Assembly (NCBI GenBank): GCA_900545495.1
Contig: UQZJ01000003.1
Span: 62,001 to 126,000, forward strand
DNA from: an uncultured Eubacteriales bacterium
GTDB taxonomy: Bacteria > Bacillota > Clostridia > Oscillospirales > Oscillospiraceae
Reading direction: 5' to 3'
Length of the DNA stretch: 64,000 nt
In this document: in pieces, positions 46,157 to 54,864 of the stretch
How positions within the stretch are numbered: position 1 is the first letter of the stretch
Layout of the letters: each line of letters begins with the position of its first letter
The notes under the pieces: generated by a model
What the model was told of the DNA's origin: nothing
The model's database searches: none
What the model saw: only the letters and a program-made list of their open reading frames with translations
Made by a program: the position numbers and the translations under genes

Positions 46157-48577
46157 TCAATCCATCAGATTGCAGTCGGTATAGATGTGCAGGCGGCGGT
46201 TTTCACCCCGCTGCGCGAACTCTCTCATAAATGCGCTCAGCAACTGCCGGAGCTGCCGGTCGTTGCGGCCCAGCACCATGGTGCGGTAGCGGTAGCTGCC
46301 GTTCACCTTGACCACCGGCGCAGGCGCCGGCCCCAGTATTTGCAGCTCCATGGCGCTGTACGGCGGCTTCTGCGCCGCCTGACGCAGACTACGGGTCAGC
46401 AGGTCAAGCGCCTGCCGCACGGCGTTTTCCTCCTGCCCCGTTACCGTCACGGTGAACTGGTCGGCAAAGGGCGGGTCTCGCCGCAGCTTCCGAAGCTGGA
46501 TCTCCGCGTCATAGAACCGCTGATAATCCTGCTGCGCCGCCGCTTGGATCACGTCGTTCTGGGGCGTGTAGGTCTGGATCACGGCTCGTCCCGCCTTATT
46601 GCCCCGTCCGGCCCGCCCGATCACCTGCGTCAACAGATTGAAGGTGCGCTCTGCCGCCCGGTAGTGATCCACATACAGCGACGTGTCCGCGCCGAGGACA
46701 CCCACCAGCGTCACATTTTCAAAATCCAGTCCCTTGGCCACCATCTGCGTTCCCAGCAGGATAGGCACCCGCTTCTCCTCAAACTCCCGCAGGATGGCCT
46801 CGTGTCCCACGGATACGGTGTCCGCGTCCATCCGCAGCAGCGCCGTGCCGGGGAAGATCCGATGCAGCTCCTCCTCCACCCGCTGGGTGCCAACGCCAAT
46901 GTGCTTGAACTGTCCGCCGCATTCGGGACAGACCTCCGGCGCTTTTTCGGAATAGCCGCAGTAGTGGCACATCAGCCGTCCGTTGGCGCTGTGGTAGGTA
47001 AGGTACACGCTGCACCGCGGACATTTGGGTACATAGGTACACTGGGGACACAGCAGCTGGCGGCTGCTGCCCCGGCGGTTGAGGAACAGAATGCTCTGCT
47101 CCCCAGCCGCCAGATTTTTTTGTAATTCCTCGTAGAGCGGCCAGCTGATGATGCCGTTCCGCCCTTCCCGCAGCTCCTGCCGCAGATCCGCTATGATGAC
47201 CTGCGGCAACGCCTGCCGGTTGTAGCGCTGCCGCAGCAGCGCCTTCTGATAGTCACCCTTTTCCGCCCAGTACGCCGTCTCCACCGTAGGGGTGGCGGAA
47301 CCCAGTAGCAACCGTGCGCCCTCCTGCAAACAGCGGTACTTGGCGATGTCCCGGGCGTGGTAGCAGGGTGACGTCTCCGACTCATAGGAGCCCTCCTGCT
47401 CCTCATCCATGACGATGAGGCCGATATCCCGCAGCGGCGCGAACACCGCCGACCGGGTCCCCAGCACAATGTGCGCCTCTCCCCGGCGGATGCGCTTAAA
47501 CTGGTCGTATCGCTCTGTCAGGCGCAGACCGCTGTGCAGCAGCGCCACCTCATCTCCGAAATACGCGGTAAAGCGCGCCAGCATCTGGGGCGTCAGCGCG
47601 ATCTCCGGCACCAGGATCATCACGGACCTGCCGCGGTGCAGCAACTCCTGCGCCAGTCGGATATAGACCAGCGTTTTGCCGCTGCCGGTCACACCTTGCA
47701 GCAGCGTGACGCCCGCTTTTCCGGACAGCGCCTGCTGTAAAATGTCCTCATAGACCTGCTGCTGCTCGTCGTTTAATGTAATGGCTTCTGCCTTTACAGC
47801 GTACAGCTTTTCAGTAATACGGTACGCTTCCTGCTCCCGCAGGGATACGGTGCCGTTCAGCGCCAGCAGCTCCACCGTCTTGCGGGACGCGCCGGTGAAA
47901 TAGCACAGGTCGTGCATCCCCGTTTCGCCGTTTTGCGCCAGAAACGTCACCACCTCGCGCTGGCGGCGGGCGGTCTTTCCCACCAGCTCCAGCGCCTGCT
48001 CCACCGGCACCGCCAGCTTCGCAAACACATCCACCTTGTCCCGCACCTTGCGGCGGGACTCCGTCTCGCGGCAGAGCATCCCCGCCTTTTCCATGCGCTG
48101 CAACAGCAGCGCCGTATCATCGCCAAGTGCCTGCTTCAGAGCTTCCGTTTCCATCGGCCCATCCAGTAAGAGGCGGCATACCGCCGCCTCCTTTTCCGGC
48201 AGCGTCTCCGGCAGCACGTCCCTTGCCAGACGCCACATCTCCCGGTAGCGGTACCACACCGCCGCAGGCAGGATGGTGTGCAGAGCGTCGTAGAACGTGC
48301 AGAAATACCGCTGCCGCATCCACAGCGCCAGCCGTATTTCCTTCTCCGACACCACCGGCTCCGCGTCCAGCAGGGTGCGCACCGTTTTCAGGGGCTTGTC
48401 CGGTACGCCCTCCCCCGTTGCCAGGATCACCGCCTCGCTGAGACGGTTCCCCCTGCCAAAGGGTACCAGCACACGACAGCCCACCTGCCCGCCCACATCG
48501 CGGGGCAGCAGGTAGTCGTATACCTTGTCGATGGCGTAGGGCGCCGCCTGCACAGCCACCTTGGCGATCACAGCCAT
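46157..48577 (-). CDS. priA: Primosomal replication protein PriA
   Basis: 806 residues. N-terminal 3'-end-binding domain, helicase core with G-V-T-G-S-G-K-T and D-E-E-Q-E-G-S-Y, the zinc clusters (C-P-Q-C-T-Y-V-P-K-C-P-R-C, C-H-Y-C-G-Y, C-P-E-C-G-G), and C-terminal domain. Restarts stalled forks. It begins 2 bases after the rpoZ stop; the coaBC gene that lies between these two in B. subtilis is missing. Confidence 0.96.
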   Translation of the reverse strand: MAVIAKVAVQAAPYAIDKVYDYLLPRDVGGQVGCRVLVPFGRGNRLSEAVILATGEGVPDKPLKTVRTLLDAEPVVSEKEIRLALWMRQRYFCTFYDALHTILPAAVWYRYREMWRLARDVLPETLPEKEAAVCRLLLDGPMETEALKQALGDDTALLLQRMEKAGMLCRETESRRKVRDKVDVFAKLAVPVEQALELVGKTARRQREVVTFLAQNGETGMHDLCYFTGASRKTVELLALNGTVSLREQEAYRITEKLYAVKAEAITLNDEQQQVYEDILQQALSGKAGVTLLQGVTGSGKTLVYIRLAQELLHRGRSVMILVPEIALTPQMLARFTAYFGDEVALLHSGLRLTERYDQFKRIRRGEAHIVLGTRSAVFAPLRDIGLIVMDEEQEGSYESETSPCYHARDIAKYRCLQEGARLLLGSATPTVETAYWAEKGDYQKALLRQRYNRQALPQVIIADLRQELREGRNGIISWPLYEELQKNLAAGEQSILFLNRRGSSRQLLCPQCTYVPKCPRCSVYLTYHSANGRLMCHYCGYSEKAPEVCPECGGQFKHIGVGTQRVEEELHRIFPGTALLRMDADTVSVGHEAILREFEEKRVPILLGTQMVAKGLDFENVTLVGVLGADTSLYVDHYRAAERTFNLLTQVIGRAGRGNKAGRAVIQTYTPQNDVIQAAAQQDYQRFYDAEIQLRKLRRDPPFADQFTVTVTGQEENAVRQALDLLTRSLRQAAQKPPYSAMELQILGPAPAPVVKVNGSYRYRTMVLGRNDRQLRQLLSAFMREFAQRGENRRLHIYTDCNLMD

Positions 48578-48578
48578 G

Positions 48579-48791
48579 TCAGATGTTCTCTTCCTCGATG
48601 ACGGGGTTGGCTACGAACTTGCCCTCCGCCACCTCATTGATGGCCTCGGTCACGGGCTTTTCCTCCAGATGCTCGCCCTTGGCCTCGGCCTCGGCGGCGA
48701 TCTGGCGGGCGCGGCGCGCCACCACATTCACCATCATATAGCGGTTGGGGATATACTCCGTCAGTTTGTTCATTGCAGGATACAGCATCAT
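48579..48791 (-). CDS. rpoZ: RNA polymerase omega subunit
   Basis: 70 residues from ATG 48791. Opens M-M-L-Y-P-A-M-N-K-L and has the omega pattern N-R-Y-M-M-V-N-V-V-A-R-R-A-R-Q-I-A, then K-P-V-T-E-A-I-N-E-V-A-E-G-K. It aids RNA polymerase assembly. Starts 5 bases after the gmk stop. Confidence 0.93.
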   Translation of the reverse strand: MMLYPAMNKLTEYIPNRYMMVNVVARRARQIAAEAEAKGEHLEEKPVTEAINEVAEGKFVANPVIEEENI

Positions 48792-48796
48792 AATAA

Positions 48797-49408
48797 TCAC
48801 ATTTCCTTTCCGTTGAGAATGTATTCCATACGCTCGGCGGGCTTGCAGTGCTCGGCGCACAGGATCGCGCGCAGCTCCTCCACTGCCTGCTCCACCGTAT
48901 CGTTGATGACAAAATAGTTGTAGTCGCTGGCGTTCTTCAGCTCCACCTGCGCCCGGAGCAGACGCTTCTGCACCTTCTCCGGCGTGTCCGTGCCGCGGGC
49001 GGTGAGGCGGCGCTCCAGCTCCTCCCAGCTGGGGGGTGCGATGAAGATCCGTACCGTCTCCGGTCGTTTGGCGCAGACCTGCGCCGCGCCCTGGATCTCG
49101 ATGTCGAGAATCACGTCCTTGCCCTGCTCCATGGCCTCGTCCACATATTTTTTCGGTGTGCCGTAGAAGTTGCCCACATACTCGGCATACTCCAGAAACG
49201 CATCGCCCTCGATCATCTCGCGGAAGCGATCCGCGTGGATGAAGTGGTAGTCCACGCCGTCCCGCTCTCCCTCACGAGGTGCGCGGGTGGTGGCGGACAC
49301 GGAAAAATACAGATCGTCCCGTCCCGCAAACAGGGCGTGGAGCACCGTGCTCTTACCCACGCCGGAGGGCCCGGAAATGATGAAGGTCTTTCCTCTTTTG
49401 TTCAACAC
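48797..49408 (-). CDS. gmk: Guanylate kinase
   Basis: 203 residues from GTG 49408, directly after the remA stop; GAGGAGG lies in the end of remA. P-loop G-P-S-G-V-G-K-S-T at 13-21, then the GMP site S-A-T-T-R-A-P-R-E-G-E and Y-F-I-like region D-Y-H-F. GMP to GDP conversion. Confidence 0.96.
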   Translation of the reverse strand: MLNKRGKTFIISGPSGVGKSTVLHALFAGRDDLYFSVSATTRAPREGERDGVDYHFIHADRFREMIEGDAFLEYAEYVGNFYGTPKKYVDEAMEQGKDVILDIEIQGAAQVCAKRPETVRIFIAPPSWEELERRLTARGTDTPEKVQKRLLRAQVELKNASDYNYFVINDTVEQAVEELRAILCAEHCKPAERMEYILNGKEM

Positions 49409-49669
49409 TTATTCCTCCTCTGCCAGATCTTTCACCGTCAGGCCAAGACGGGGCGCCATTTTTTCCGTGCTGAGCGCCGACAGCACCACATGGTCGCTGT
49501 CCATGATAAATACGGACGCCGTTTTACGCCCAAATGTGGCGTCGATGAGCATACCGCGATCCCGTGCCTCCTGCACCAGACGCTTGACCGGCGCGGAGTC
49601 GGGGCTGACCACGGCGATGAGCCGTTCGGCAGAGATCAGGCTGCCGAAGCCGATGTTGACAAGCTGCAT
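49409..49669 (-). CDS. remA: RemA/DUF370 family regulator
   Basis: 86 residues, opening M-Q-L-V-N-I-G-F-G and keeping the D-A-T-F-G-R-K-T-A-S-V core. In B. subtilis RemA is a DNA-binding activator of matrix and osmoprotection genes; in this species the targets are unknown. Between yloC and gmk as in Bacillus. Confidence 0.93.
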   Translation of the reverse strand: MQLVNIGFGSLISAERLIAVVSPDSAPVKRLVQEARDRGMLIDATFGRKTASVFIMDSDHVVLSALSTEKMAPRLGLTVKDLAEEE

Positions 49670-49679
49670 GACTCAGCCC

Positions 49680-50558
49680 TCACTCGATGTTCTGGATCTG
49701 CTCGCGGATCTTCTCCACCTCGGCCTTCATGTTCACCACGTCCTGCGCGATGGTCAGGTCGTTGCACTTGGAGCCGATGGTGTTGCACTCGCGGTTGATC
49801 TCCTGCACCAGAAAGTCCAGCTTCCGGCCGACCGGGATATCCCCCGCCAGCATGGTACGCAGCTGGGCCATGTGGCTGTGCAGCCGCACCGTCTCCTCGT
49901 CCACCGCGACCTTGTCGGCAAAGATCGCCGCCTCGGTGAGGATGCGGGACTCGTCAATAGTGGCGGATTGCAGTACCTCCATCATCTTGGTCTCCAGCCG
50001 CTGGCGGTAAGCCGCCACCGTCTCCGGAGAGCGCTGCTCCACGCGGCCCACCGTCTCTTCGATGGTATCGGCGCGGCTGCCCACGTCCTCGGCCAGCTTC
50101 GCGCCCTCTACGGCGCGCATCTCGTTGTAGGATGCCAGCGCACTGTCCAGCACGGCGCAGATATCGGCGGCAATGGCGTCCACATCCTCCTCCGCCTTGG
50201 TAACGGTCAGCACATCGGGGAATTTTGCCAGCATATCCGGTGTGATGCTCCCCTCCATACCAAAGGACTCCTTCAGGCGCGTCAGCGCCTCGTAGTAGCC
50301 TCTTGCCAGCGCCTCGTTGACGGAAACCACCGTCTCATCGGCGCCGGTGGCGTCGATGGTGACGAACACATCCACCTTGCCCCGGGACACCGCCTTCTGC
50401 ACGCGGGTCTTGATGGCGTCCTCCGCGAAAATATAGGCGCGGGGCATCTTCACGGTGCAGTCCAGATAGCGGTTGTTGACGGAGCGTACCTCCACCGTGA
50501 TATCGCGGCCGCCGCGCATCTCGCGGGCGCGGCCGTAGCCGGTCATACTTCTGACCAC
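49680..50558 (-). CDS. yloC: YicC/YloC family endoribonuclease
   Basis: 292 residues from GTG 50558 (AAGGAG 8 bases upstream; ATG 50546 is the alternative start). N-terminal R-S-M-T-G-Y-G-R-A and C-terminal D-F-L-V-Q-E-I-N-R-E-C-N-T-I-G-S-K define the family, which acts in RNA decay. First gene after the dnaJ-like gene terminator and probably the head of the yloC-rsgA operon. Confidence 0.94.
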   Translation of the reverse strand: MVRSMTGYGRAREMRGGRDITVEVRSVNNRYLDCTVKMPRAYIFAEDAIKTRVQKAVSRGKVDVFVTIDATGADETVVSVNEALARGYYEALTRLKESFGMEGSITPDMLAKFPDVLTVTKAEEDVDAIAADICAVLDSALASYNEMRAVEGAKLAEDVGSRADTIEETVGRVEQRSPETVAAYRQRLETKMMEVLQSATIDESRILTEAAIFADKVAVDEETVRLHSHMAQLRTMLAGDIPVGRKLDFLVQEINRECNTIGSKCNDLTIAQDVVNMKAEVEKIREQIQNIE

Positions 50559-50584
50559 TCGATCATCTCCTTCGTTTTATTGGG

Positions 50585-50605
50585 AAAAGAGAGGCCGCGC
50601 CTCTC
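50585..50605 (-). terminator. Terminator after the DnaJ-like gene
   Basis: GAGAGGC/GCCTCTC stem, 3-base loop, then TTTTCCC on the minus strand. It splits the long block into a cdaA operon and a yloC operon. Confidence 0.7.
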
Positions 50606-50610
50606 CTGTG

Positions 50611-51264
50611 TCAGCAAAAGCAAACGGGTACGCCCAGTGCGTTGCAGCACAGGCTGATGCCGCACAGCCGCAGGCAGTCGGTGTTGTCGCAGCCGCCGGT
50701 GGTGACGCTGCCGTAGCCGGCGGGACGGTAGGTGCTCTGACGACCCTCCGCCATATCCAGCGCCTGCTGGTACTCCGGATCGTCGGGATCCATCTGCACC
50801 GCCGTCTGAAAATACTGCCGCGCCTCGTCCAGCCACCCCCGCCGGGTGCAGATCACGCCCTTGAGGAAGTTCCACTCCGCATCGTGGTCGGTCTGGGCGT
50901 TCAGCAGCTCCTCCGCAAGGTTCAGATTCCCCTGCGAGATGGCCATGCGTACACGCTGGAGCCGCGTGGCGCCGGTACCGTAGGGCGAGGAATAGCCCGT
51001 ACCGTAGTCCGGTCTGTACCCGCCGTAGCCAGCAGCGCCCGCCGTACCGCTGTATCCGCCGCCGTTCCGGGCGGCCTTGCGCTGGCTCTGGATGCTCTCG
51101 TAGGCCTCGTTGATCTCCTTCATGCGCTCCTGCGCCAGATCCGCCAGCGGGTTGTCGTGGTAATTGTCCGGGTGATATTTCCGCGCCAGATCTCGATAGG
51201 CTTTCTTCACTTCATCGTCCGTCGCGGTGCTGGGTACACCCAGCACCTGATAGGGATCACGCAT
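50611..51264 (-). CDS. J-domain protein with C-terminal Cys-rich tail
   Basis: 217 residues. J domain 1-65 with H-P-D at 31-33, a Gly/Tyr-rich linker (G-G-Y-S-G-T-A-G-A-A-G-Y-G), a TPR-like helical part (A-E-E-L-L-N-A-Q ... A-R-Q-Y-F-Q-T-A-V-Q-M-D-P-D), and a tail with 7 Cys in the last 24 residues (C-D-N-T-D-C-L-R-L-C to C-F-C). Should stimulate a DnaK; partner substrate is unknown. Overlaps the DUF5685 gene by 8 bases. Confidence 0.9.
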   Translation of the reverse strand: MRDPYQVLGVPSTATDDEVKKAYRDLARKYHPDNYHDNPLADLAQERMKEINEAYESIQSQRKAARNGGGYSGTAGAAGYGGYRPDYGTGYSSPYGTGATRLQRVRMAISQGNLNLAEELLNAQTDHDAEWNFLKGVICTRRGWLDEARQYFQTAVQMDPDDPEYQQALDMAEGRQSTYRPAGYGSVTTGGCDNTDCLRLCGISLCCNALGVPVCFC

Positions 51265-52153
51265 CGTTGGTGTCCGCCTTTCGTATAGCTTGTCTCTCTC
51301 GTCTCCGTCGGTGGAACGTGCCGTTCAGTACGGCGGCGCCCACCAGATATAGTCCTTCATAGACGGTGGCGCGGATCACCGGCGTGTACACGCCGAAGTC
51401 CGCCAGCTCAAACGCCGCCGCCATAGCCCGTACCGAGCCGTCCAGCGTGGCGGCAAACTGCTGCCGTCCCTCCGCTGTCAGCGCGCCGGCCTCCAACGGA
51501 AAACGCAGCGTCAGCGGGTTGTAGCTTCCGGTGCGCAGGTCGTCCGCCAAGTCGTCCGCCGCGTCCACCAGATAGACCCAGCGGCCCAGATGGTACAGGA
51601 GCTGCTCCGTTACACGGCGCTTCACCGGGGCTGCGATGTGTTGGGCGGCGCCGGCCAGCAGCGCCGCAAACGTATCTGCCGGGCGATCCAGCGACGGACA
51701 TTTTTCCTTTTCCAACGCCGCCAGCGCCGTCAGGTGCCGCTGTGTCTCCTTGTCAAAATCCGGCTGTCGTCTCTGCGCCTTGCGATAAGCCCGACGCAGC
51801 AGCAGCGCGGCCGCCCTGTACTTCAGTCCCTTAAAAAAGCCATGGTCGGCGATGCCGTCTTGTATCTGCCACCATGTCAGGATCACGCTCATATCGGCTG
51901 CCACATCCATAGCGGCGTCACCGCAGGCACACCGCCGCTTCCGGACGGGGTGGACGGCGCACCGCTTTTCGCAGGTGCCGCCGCCCTCCGACAGGAGCAT
52001 AGCCAGAAACGTCAGGTCATAGTTGAGGATCATCCGTCCCGTCGCGCCGTACCGCTTACCCAGCGTATGGCACAGGCCGCAGTAGGCGGCTTGGAACGTC
52101 TGCCGTTCCTCCTCCGTCAGCCGGTCATTCGAGGGCCGTACATATCCGAACAT
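51257..52153 (-). CDS. DUF5685 family protein
   Basis: 298 residues opening M-F-G-Y-V-R-P. It has Cys motifs (A-A-Y-C-G-L-C-H-T-L-G near 24 and C-E-K-R-C-A-V-H-P with K-R-R-C-A-C) that may bind metal, and a largely helical body with D-A-A-D-D-L-A-D-D, like the Asp-rich motif of polyprenyl-synthase-fold proteins. No function is known. It is regularly next to this type of J-domain gene; here the two overlap. Confidence 0.85.
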   Translation of the reverse strand: MFGYVRPSNDRLTEEERQTFQAAYCGLCHTLGKRYGATGRMILNYDLTFLAMLLSEGGGTCEKRCAVHPVRKRRCACGDAAMDVAADMSVILTWWQIQDGIADHGFFKGLKYRAAALLLRRAYRKAQRRQPDFDKETQRHLTALAALEKEKCPSLDRPADTFAALLAGAAQHIAAPVKRRVTEQLLYHLGRWVYLVDAADDLADDLRTGSYNPLTLRFPLEAGALTAEGRQQFAATLDGSVRAMAAAFELADFGVYTPVIRATVYEGLYLVGAAVLNGTFHRRRRERQAIRKADTNDA

Positions 52154-52156
52154 CCG

Positions 52157-52564
52157 TCAGAACAGCCGCAGGATGGTGTAGGTCAGGCTCTCGTTTTTCC
52201 TTGCATGGCGGTCATAGAACACGCTGGGCAGGAAGAACAGAGCCGCCGCCGCCAGCGCCGTGACGTAGCGCCAGTTTTCCGTCATCAGCCCCTCTGTCAG
52301 GAAGTATCCCAGCAGGAAGCCCACCACGGGCAGTAAATACACCAGTGCCACCACGCCCAGCAGCTTTTTGGTGCTGCTCTCCACCACGACCTTGTCGCCT
52401 GGCCGGGCGTCGGCGTTATTCTTTGCCCGGGCGCGGATAGCCGCGCCCGTCATGCCGCATCCGGCGCATTCCTCGCAATCGTGTCCGCAGGCGGACTTGC
52501 GGGGTACGGAGATCTCCGCATACCCACCAGGCAGCAGCTTTTCCACTGTTGCGATCTGTGTCAT
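52157..52564 (-). CDS. SoxR-reducing system RseC family protein
   Basis: 135 residues. N-terminal Cys cluster C-G-H-D-C-E-E-C-A-G-C-G (about 26-37) and two membrane helices (L-L-G-V-V-A-L-V-Y-L-L-P-V-V and Y-V-T-A-L-A-A-A-A-L-F-F). RseC-family proteins help electron-transfer (Rnf/Rsx-related) systems. No rnf genes are in the window. 20 bases after cdaR. Confidence 0.85.
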   Translation of the reverse strand: MTQIATVEKLLPGGYAEISVPRKSACGHDCEECAGCGMTGAAIRARAKNNADARPGDKVVVESSTKKLLGVVALVYLLPVVGFLLGYFLTEGLMTENWRYVTALAAAALFFLPSVFYDRHARKNESLTYTILRLF

Positions 52565-52584
52565 TCTTTACCTCCATGCCAGCC

Positions 52585-53880
52585 TCACGGTTTCTTCACC
52601 GGCTGGCTGTCTGTATCCGCAGGCGGCTCCGGCGCCACGTCGGTGATATACACCGTCACCTCGTAGCTGCCCTTCACCGTCACATCCTTATAGCCGCTGA
52701 CCGTCACCGTTACCGGTACACGGTAGCTGCCCGTTTCCGTTACGTCGCTGAGATCCGCCGTGGCCGTCAGCGCGGAGGCGTCCAGCTTCTCCAGCTCCTC
52801 GCTGAGACCCCACAGCCGCACATCCAGCTGCTCGGTGATCTCCGCGTACAGGCCGTCCGGTACATTGGCGTAGCTGAAGCTGTTCACCGTGACGGTCTTT
52901 TCCTCGATGCCCTCCATGGAGATCTCCACGGTGGCTACCTCGTTGCTGTTGGCCAGCCAGGTGCCGTCCGGCGCCGTGACCACATAGCTGTTCTGCTGCC
53001 AGAGCTCAAGATCCTCGATATACAGGGTGGCCAGCACGATCTCGTTGATATTCTCCAGCACATCCGCCTCACCGATGAGCCGCACACTGGTGGGCGTAAC
53101 GGTGGTCTTGATGCTCTGTGCGGCTGCGCCCGGCACCCCGGACAGCTTCACTGCCAGACTGACCTCCTTGGTGGTCAGCACAGGCACCTTGACCTGGATC
53201 AGACTGGCGTTGGTGCGGATGCTGCTGTTATCCACAGGGTTGTCGTCATTGTCGTAGAGCTGCACGCTCTCGGTCTTGATGATCGACCTCGTCGCGTCGG
53301 TGATATCTACCGTCAGCTTGGCATAGGCCACATTCAACAGGTCGTCCCGCTGACCGCGCAGCACCAGCTTGACGGGATCAAGCACCAGATCGCCGGTGAA
53401 GTAGCCCTCGGCCACCTCGCCGGTCACTGTGCAGTCCACCGGTACCTCCTTGGTATACAGCTCACCCACTGTGACGGTCACCTTATACTTGCTGGCCCAG
53501 TCCACCGACAGGGCGGAGGCCTGTACGCCGTCGGGATAGACCACATCCCACCGCAGGGTGTGGACGCCCACGGAATCGATGCCGGACGTGCTGGCCACCA
53601 GCCGCACAGTGTCCTTGCCGATCTTGACAAGCTCCCGCTTGGGGCCCTTGATGGTCAGATCCACCGTGGTATCGTAGCCGGACAGAAGCATCAGGTTCTT
53701 GTCCGCCAGTGTAGTAGACTCGCCGGAAAACTCCACCGGGATATCGCGGATGGTCTTCGTGCGGTCAGGCGCTTTCTCCACGTCCACATAGACCCACACG
53801 GCGATGGCAACCAGAATGGAGATGATGACCTGCAGCGCTTTCTTCTGGCTGAAGCCGGTCTTCTCATTGTTCTGTTCCAT
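52585..53880 (-). CDS. cdaR: CdaA regulatory protein CdaR (YbbR-like)
   Basis: 431 residues from ATG 53880, with GGAGGGTGA upstream inside the cdaA end (17-base overlap). One N-terminal membrane helix (V-I-I-S-I-L-V-A-I-A-V-W-V) and four YbbR-type extracellular repeats (first: I-P-V-E-F-S-G-E; later V-P-V-D-C-T-V-T-G). Modulates c-di-AMP synthesis by CdaA at the membrane. Confidence 0.94.
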   Translation of the reverse strand: MEQNNEKTGFSQKKALQVIISILVAIAVWVYVDVEKAPDRTKTIRDIPVEFSGESTTLADKNLMLLSGYDTTVDLTIKGPKRELVKIGKDTVRLVASTSGIDSVGVHTLRWDVVYPDGVQASALSVDWASKYKVTVTVGELYTKEVPVDCTVTGEVAEGYFTGDLVLDPVKLVLRGQRDDLLNVAYAKLTVDITDATRSIIKTESVQLYDNDDNPVDNSSIRTNASLIQVKVPVLTTKEVSLAVKLSGVPGAAAQSIKTTVTPTSVRLIGEADVLENINEIVLATLYIEDLELWQQNSYVVTAPDGTWLANSNEVATVEISMEGIEEKTVTVNSFSYANVPDGLYAEITEQLDVRLWGLSEELEKLDASALTATADLSDVTETGSYRVPVTVTVSGYKDVTVKGSYEVTVYITDVAPEPPADTDSQPVKKP

Positions 53881-54754
53881 TGTCACCCTCCTTCCTGCGC
53901 AGACCCAGCACCTCCGTCAGACTGCGGCGCGGCTTGTCCTCCGGTTCCTCCGGCTGCGGCATCAGCTCATTGCGCAGCAGCTTGGACAGTGTCTCCGGCA
54001 TCAGGTGGCGCTTGAGCATACCGCCCACCGCCACGGAGATGGAGCCTGTCTCCTCCGACACGATGACCACCACAGCGTCGGAGTTCTCACTCATGCCGAT
54101 GCCCGCCCGGTGCCGCATTCCCAGATCGCGGCTGAGGTTCACGTTCTTGGACAGCGGCAGCATACAGCCCGCGCCCAGAATCCGTCCGTGCCGGATGATG
54201 ACAGCGCCGTCATGCATGGGGGCCTTCACGAAGAAGATGTTCTTCAGCAGCTCGGAGGATACGGCGGCGTCCAGCGTTGTGCCGCTGCGCACCATATCGT
54301 CCAGCAGGATGTGCCGCTCGAACACGATGAGCACGCCCGTCTTGGTCTTGGACATCTCGCTGCAGGCGATGACCGTCTGGTCGATGGCCTTTTCCAGCTC
54401 CGTCTGCTGCTGCGCCGGTGTAAACGCCCGCAGCAGCCGGATATTCCGGCTGCCCAGCTTTTCCAGGATCTGGCGGATCTCCGGCTGGAACAGGATGATG
54501 AGGGCCAGAATACCCACCTGCACCATGTTGCCCAGTATATAGGCGATGCCGTTCAGGTGGAAGATCTCCGACAGCCACAGCGCCAGCAGGAAGATCACCA
54601 CGCCCTTGAGGATGTTCTCCGCCCGTGTGCTCTTCACCAGATCCAGCAGCTTATAGACGAGGAACGCGATGATGATCACGTCCAGAATGTCCGTAAACCG
54701 CACCAGTAATAAGTAATTCCCAATCTTTTCTAAAAATGCCAGCACTGTCTCCAT
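53864..54754 (-). CDS. cdaA: Diadenylate cyclase CdaA
   Basis: 296 residues. Three N-terminal membrane helices, then the DisA-N cyclase domain with D-G-A-V-I-I and R-H-R-A-G-I-G. Makes c-di-AMP, an essential second messenger for potassium, osmotic and wall balance in Firmicutes. First gene of the operon cdaA-cdaR-rseC-DUF5685-dnaJ-like. The usual third partner glmM is absent here. Confidence 0.96.
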   Translation of the reverse strand: METVLAFLEKIGNYLLLVRFTDILDVIIIAFLVYKLLDLVKSTRAENILKGVVIFLLALWLSEIFHLNGIAYILGNMVQVGILALIILFQPEIRQILEKLGSRNIRLLRAFTPAQQQTELEKAIDQTVIACSEMSKTKTGVLIVFERHILLDDMVRSGTTLDAAVSSELLKNIFFVKAPMHDGAVIIRHGRILGAGCMLPLSKNVNLSRDLGMRHRAGIGMSENSDAVVVIVSEETGSISVAVGGMLKRHLMPETLSKLLRNELMPQPEEPEDKPRRSLTEVLGLRRKEGDNGTEQ

Positions 54755-54808
54755 ACTGTCAACCTTCCTGTATCAGACAAAAACTTCGCATAAAAATAGA
54801 TGCTACCA

Positions 54809-54837
54809 TTATATAAAAAATATTGGGAAAATGCAAC
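54809..54837 (-). promoter_or_regulatory. Sigma-A promoter of the cdaA operon
   Basis: Minus strand TTGCAT (54832-54837), 17-bp spacer, TATAAT (54809-54814), in an AT-rich stretch. Confidence 0.78.
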
Positions 54838-54864
54838 AAAAAAATATTGGTGAAACCTTGCAAT

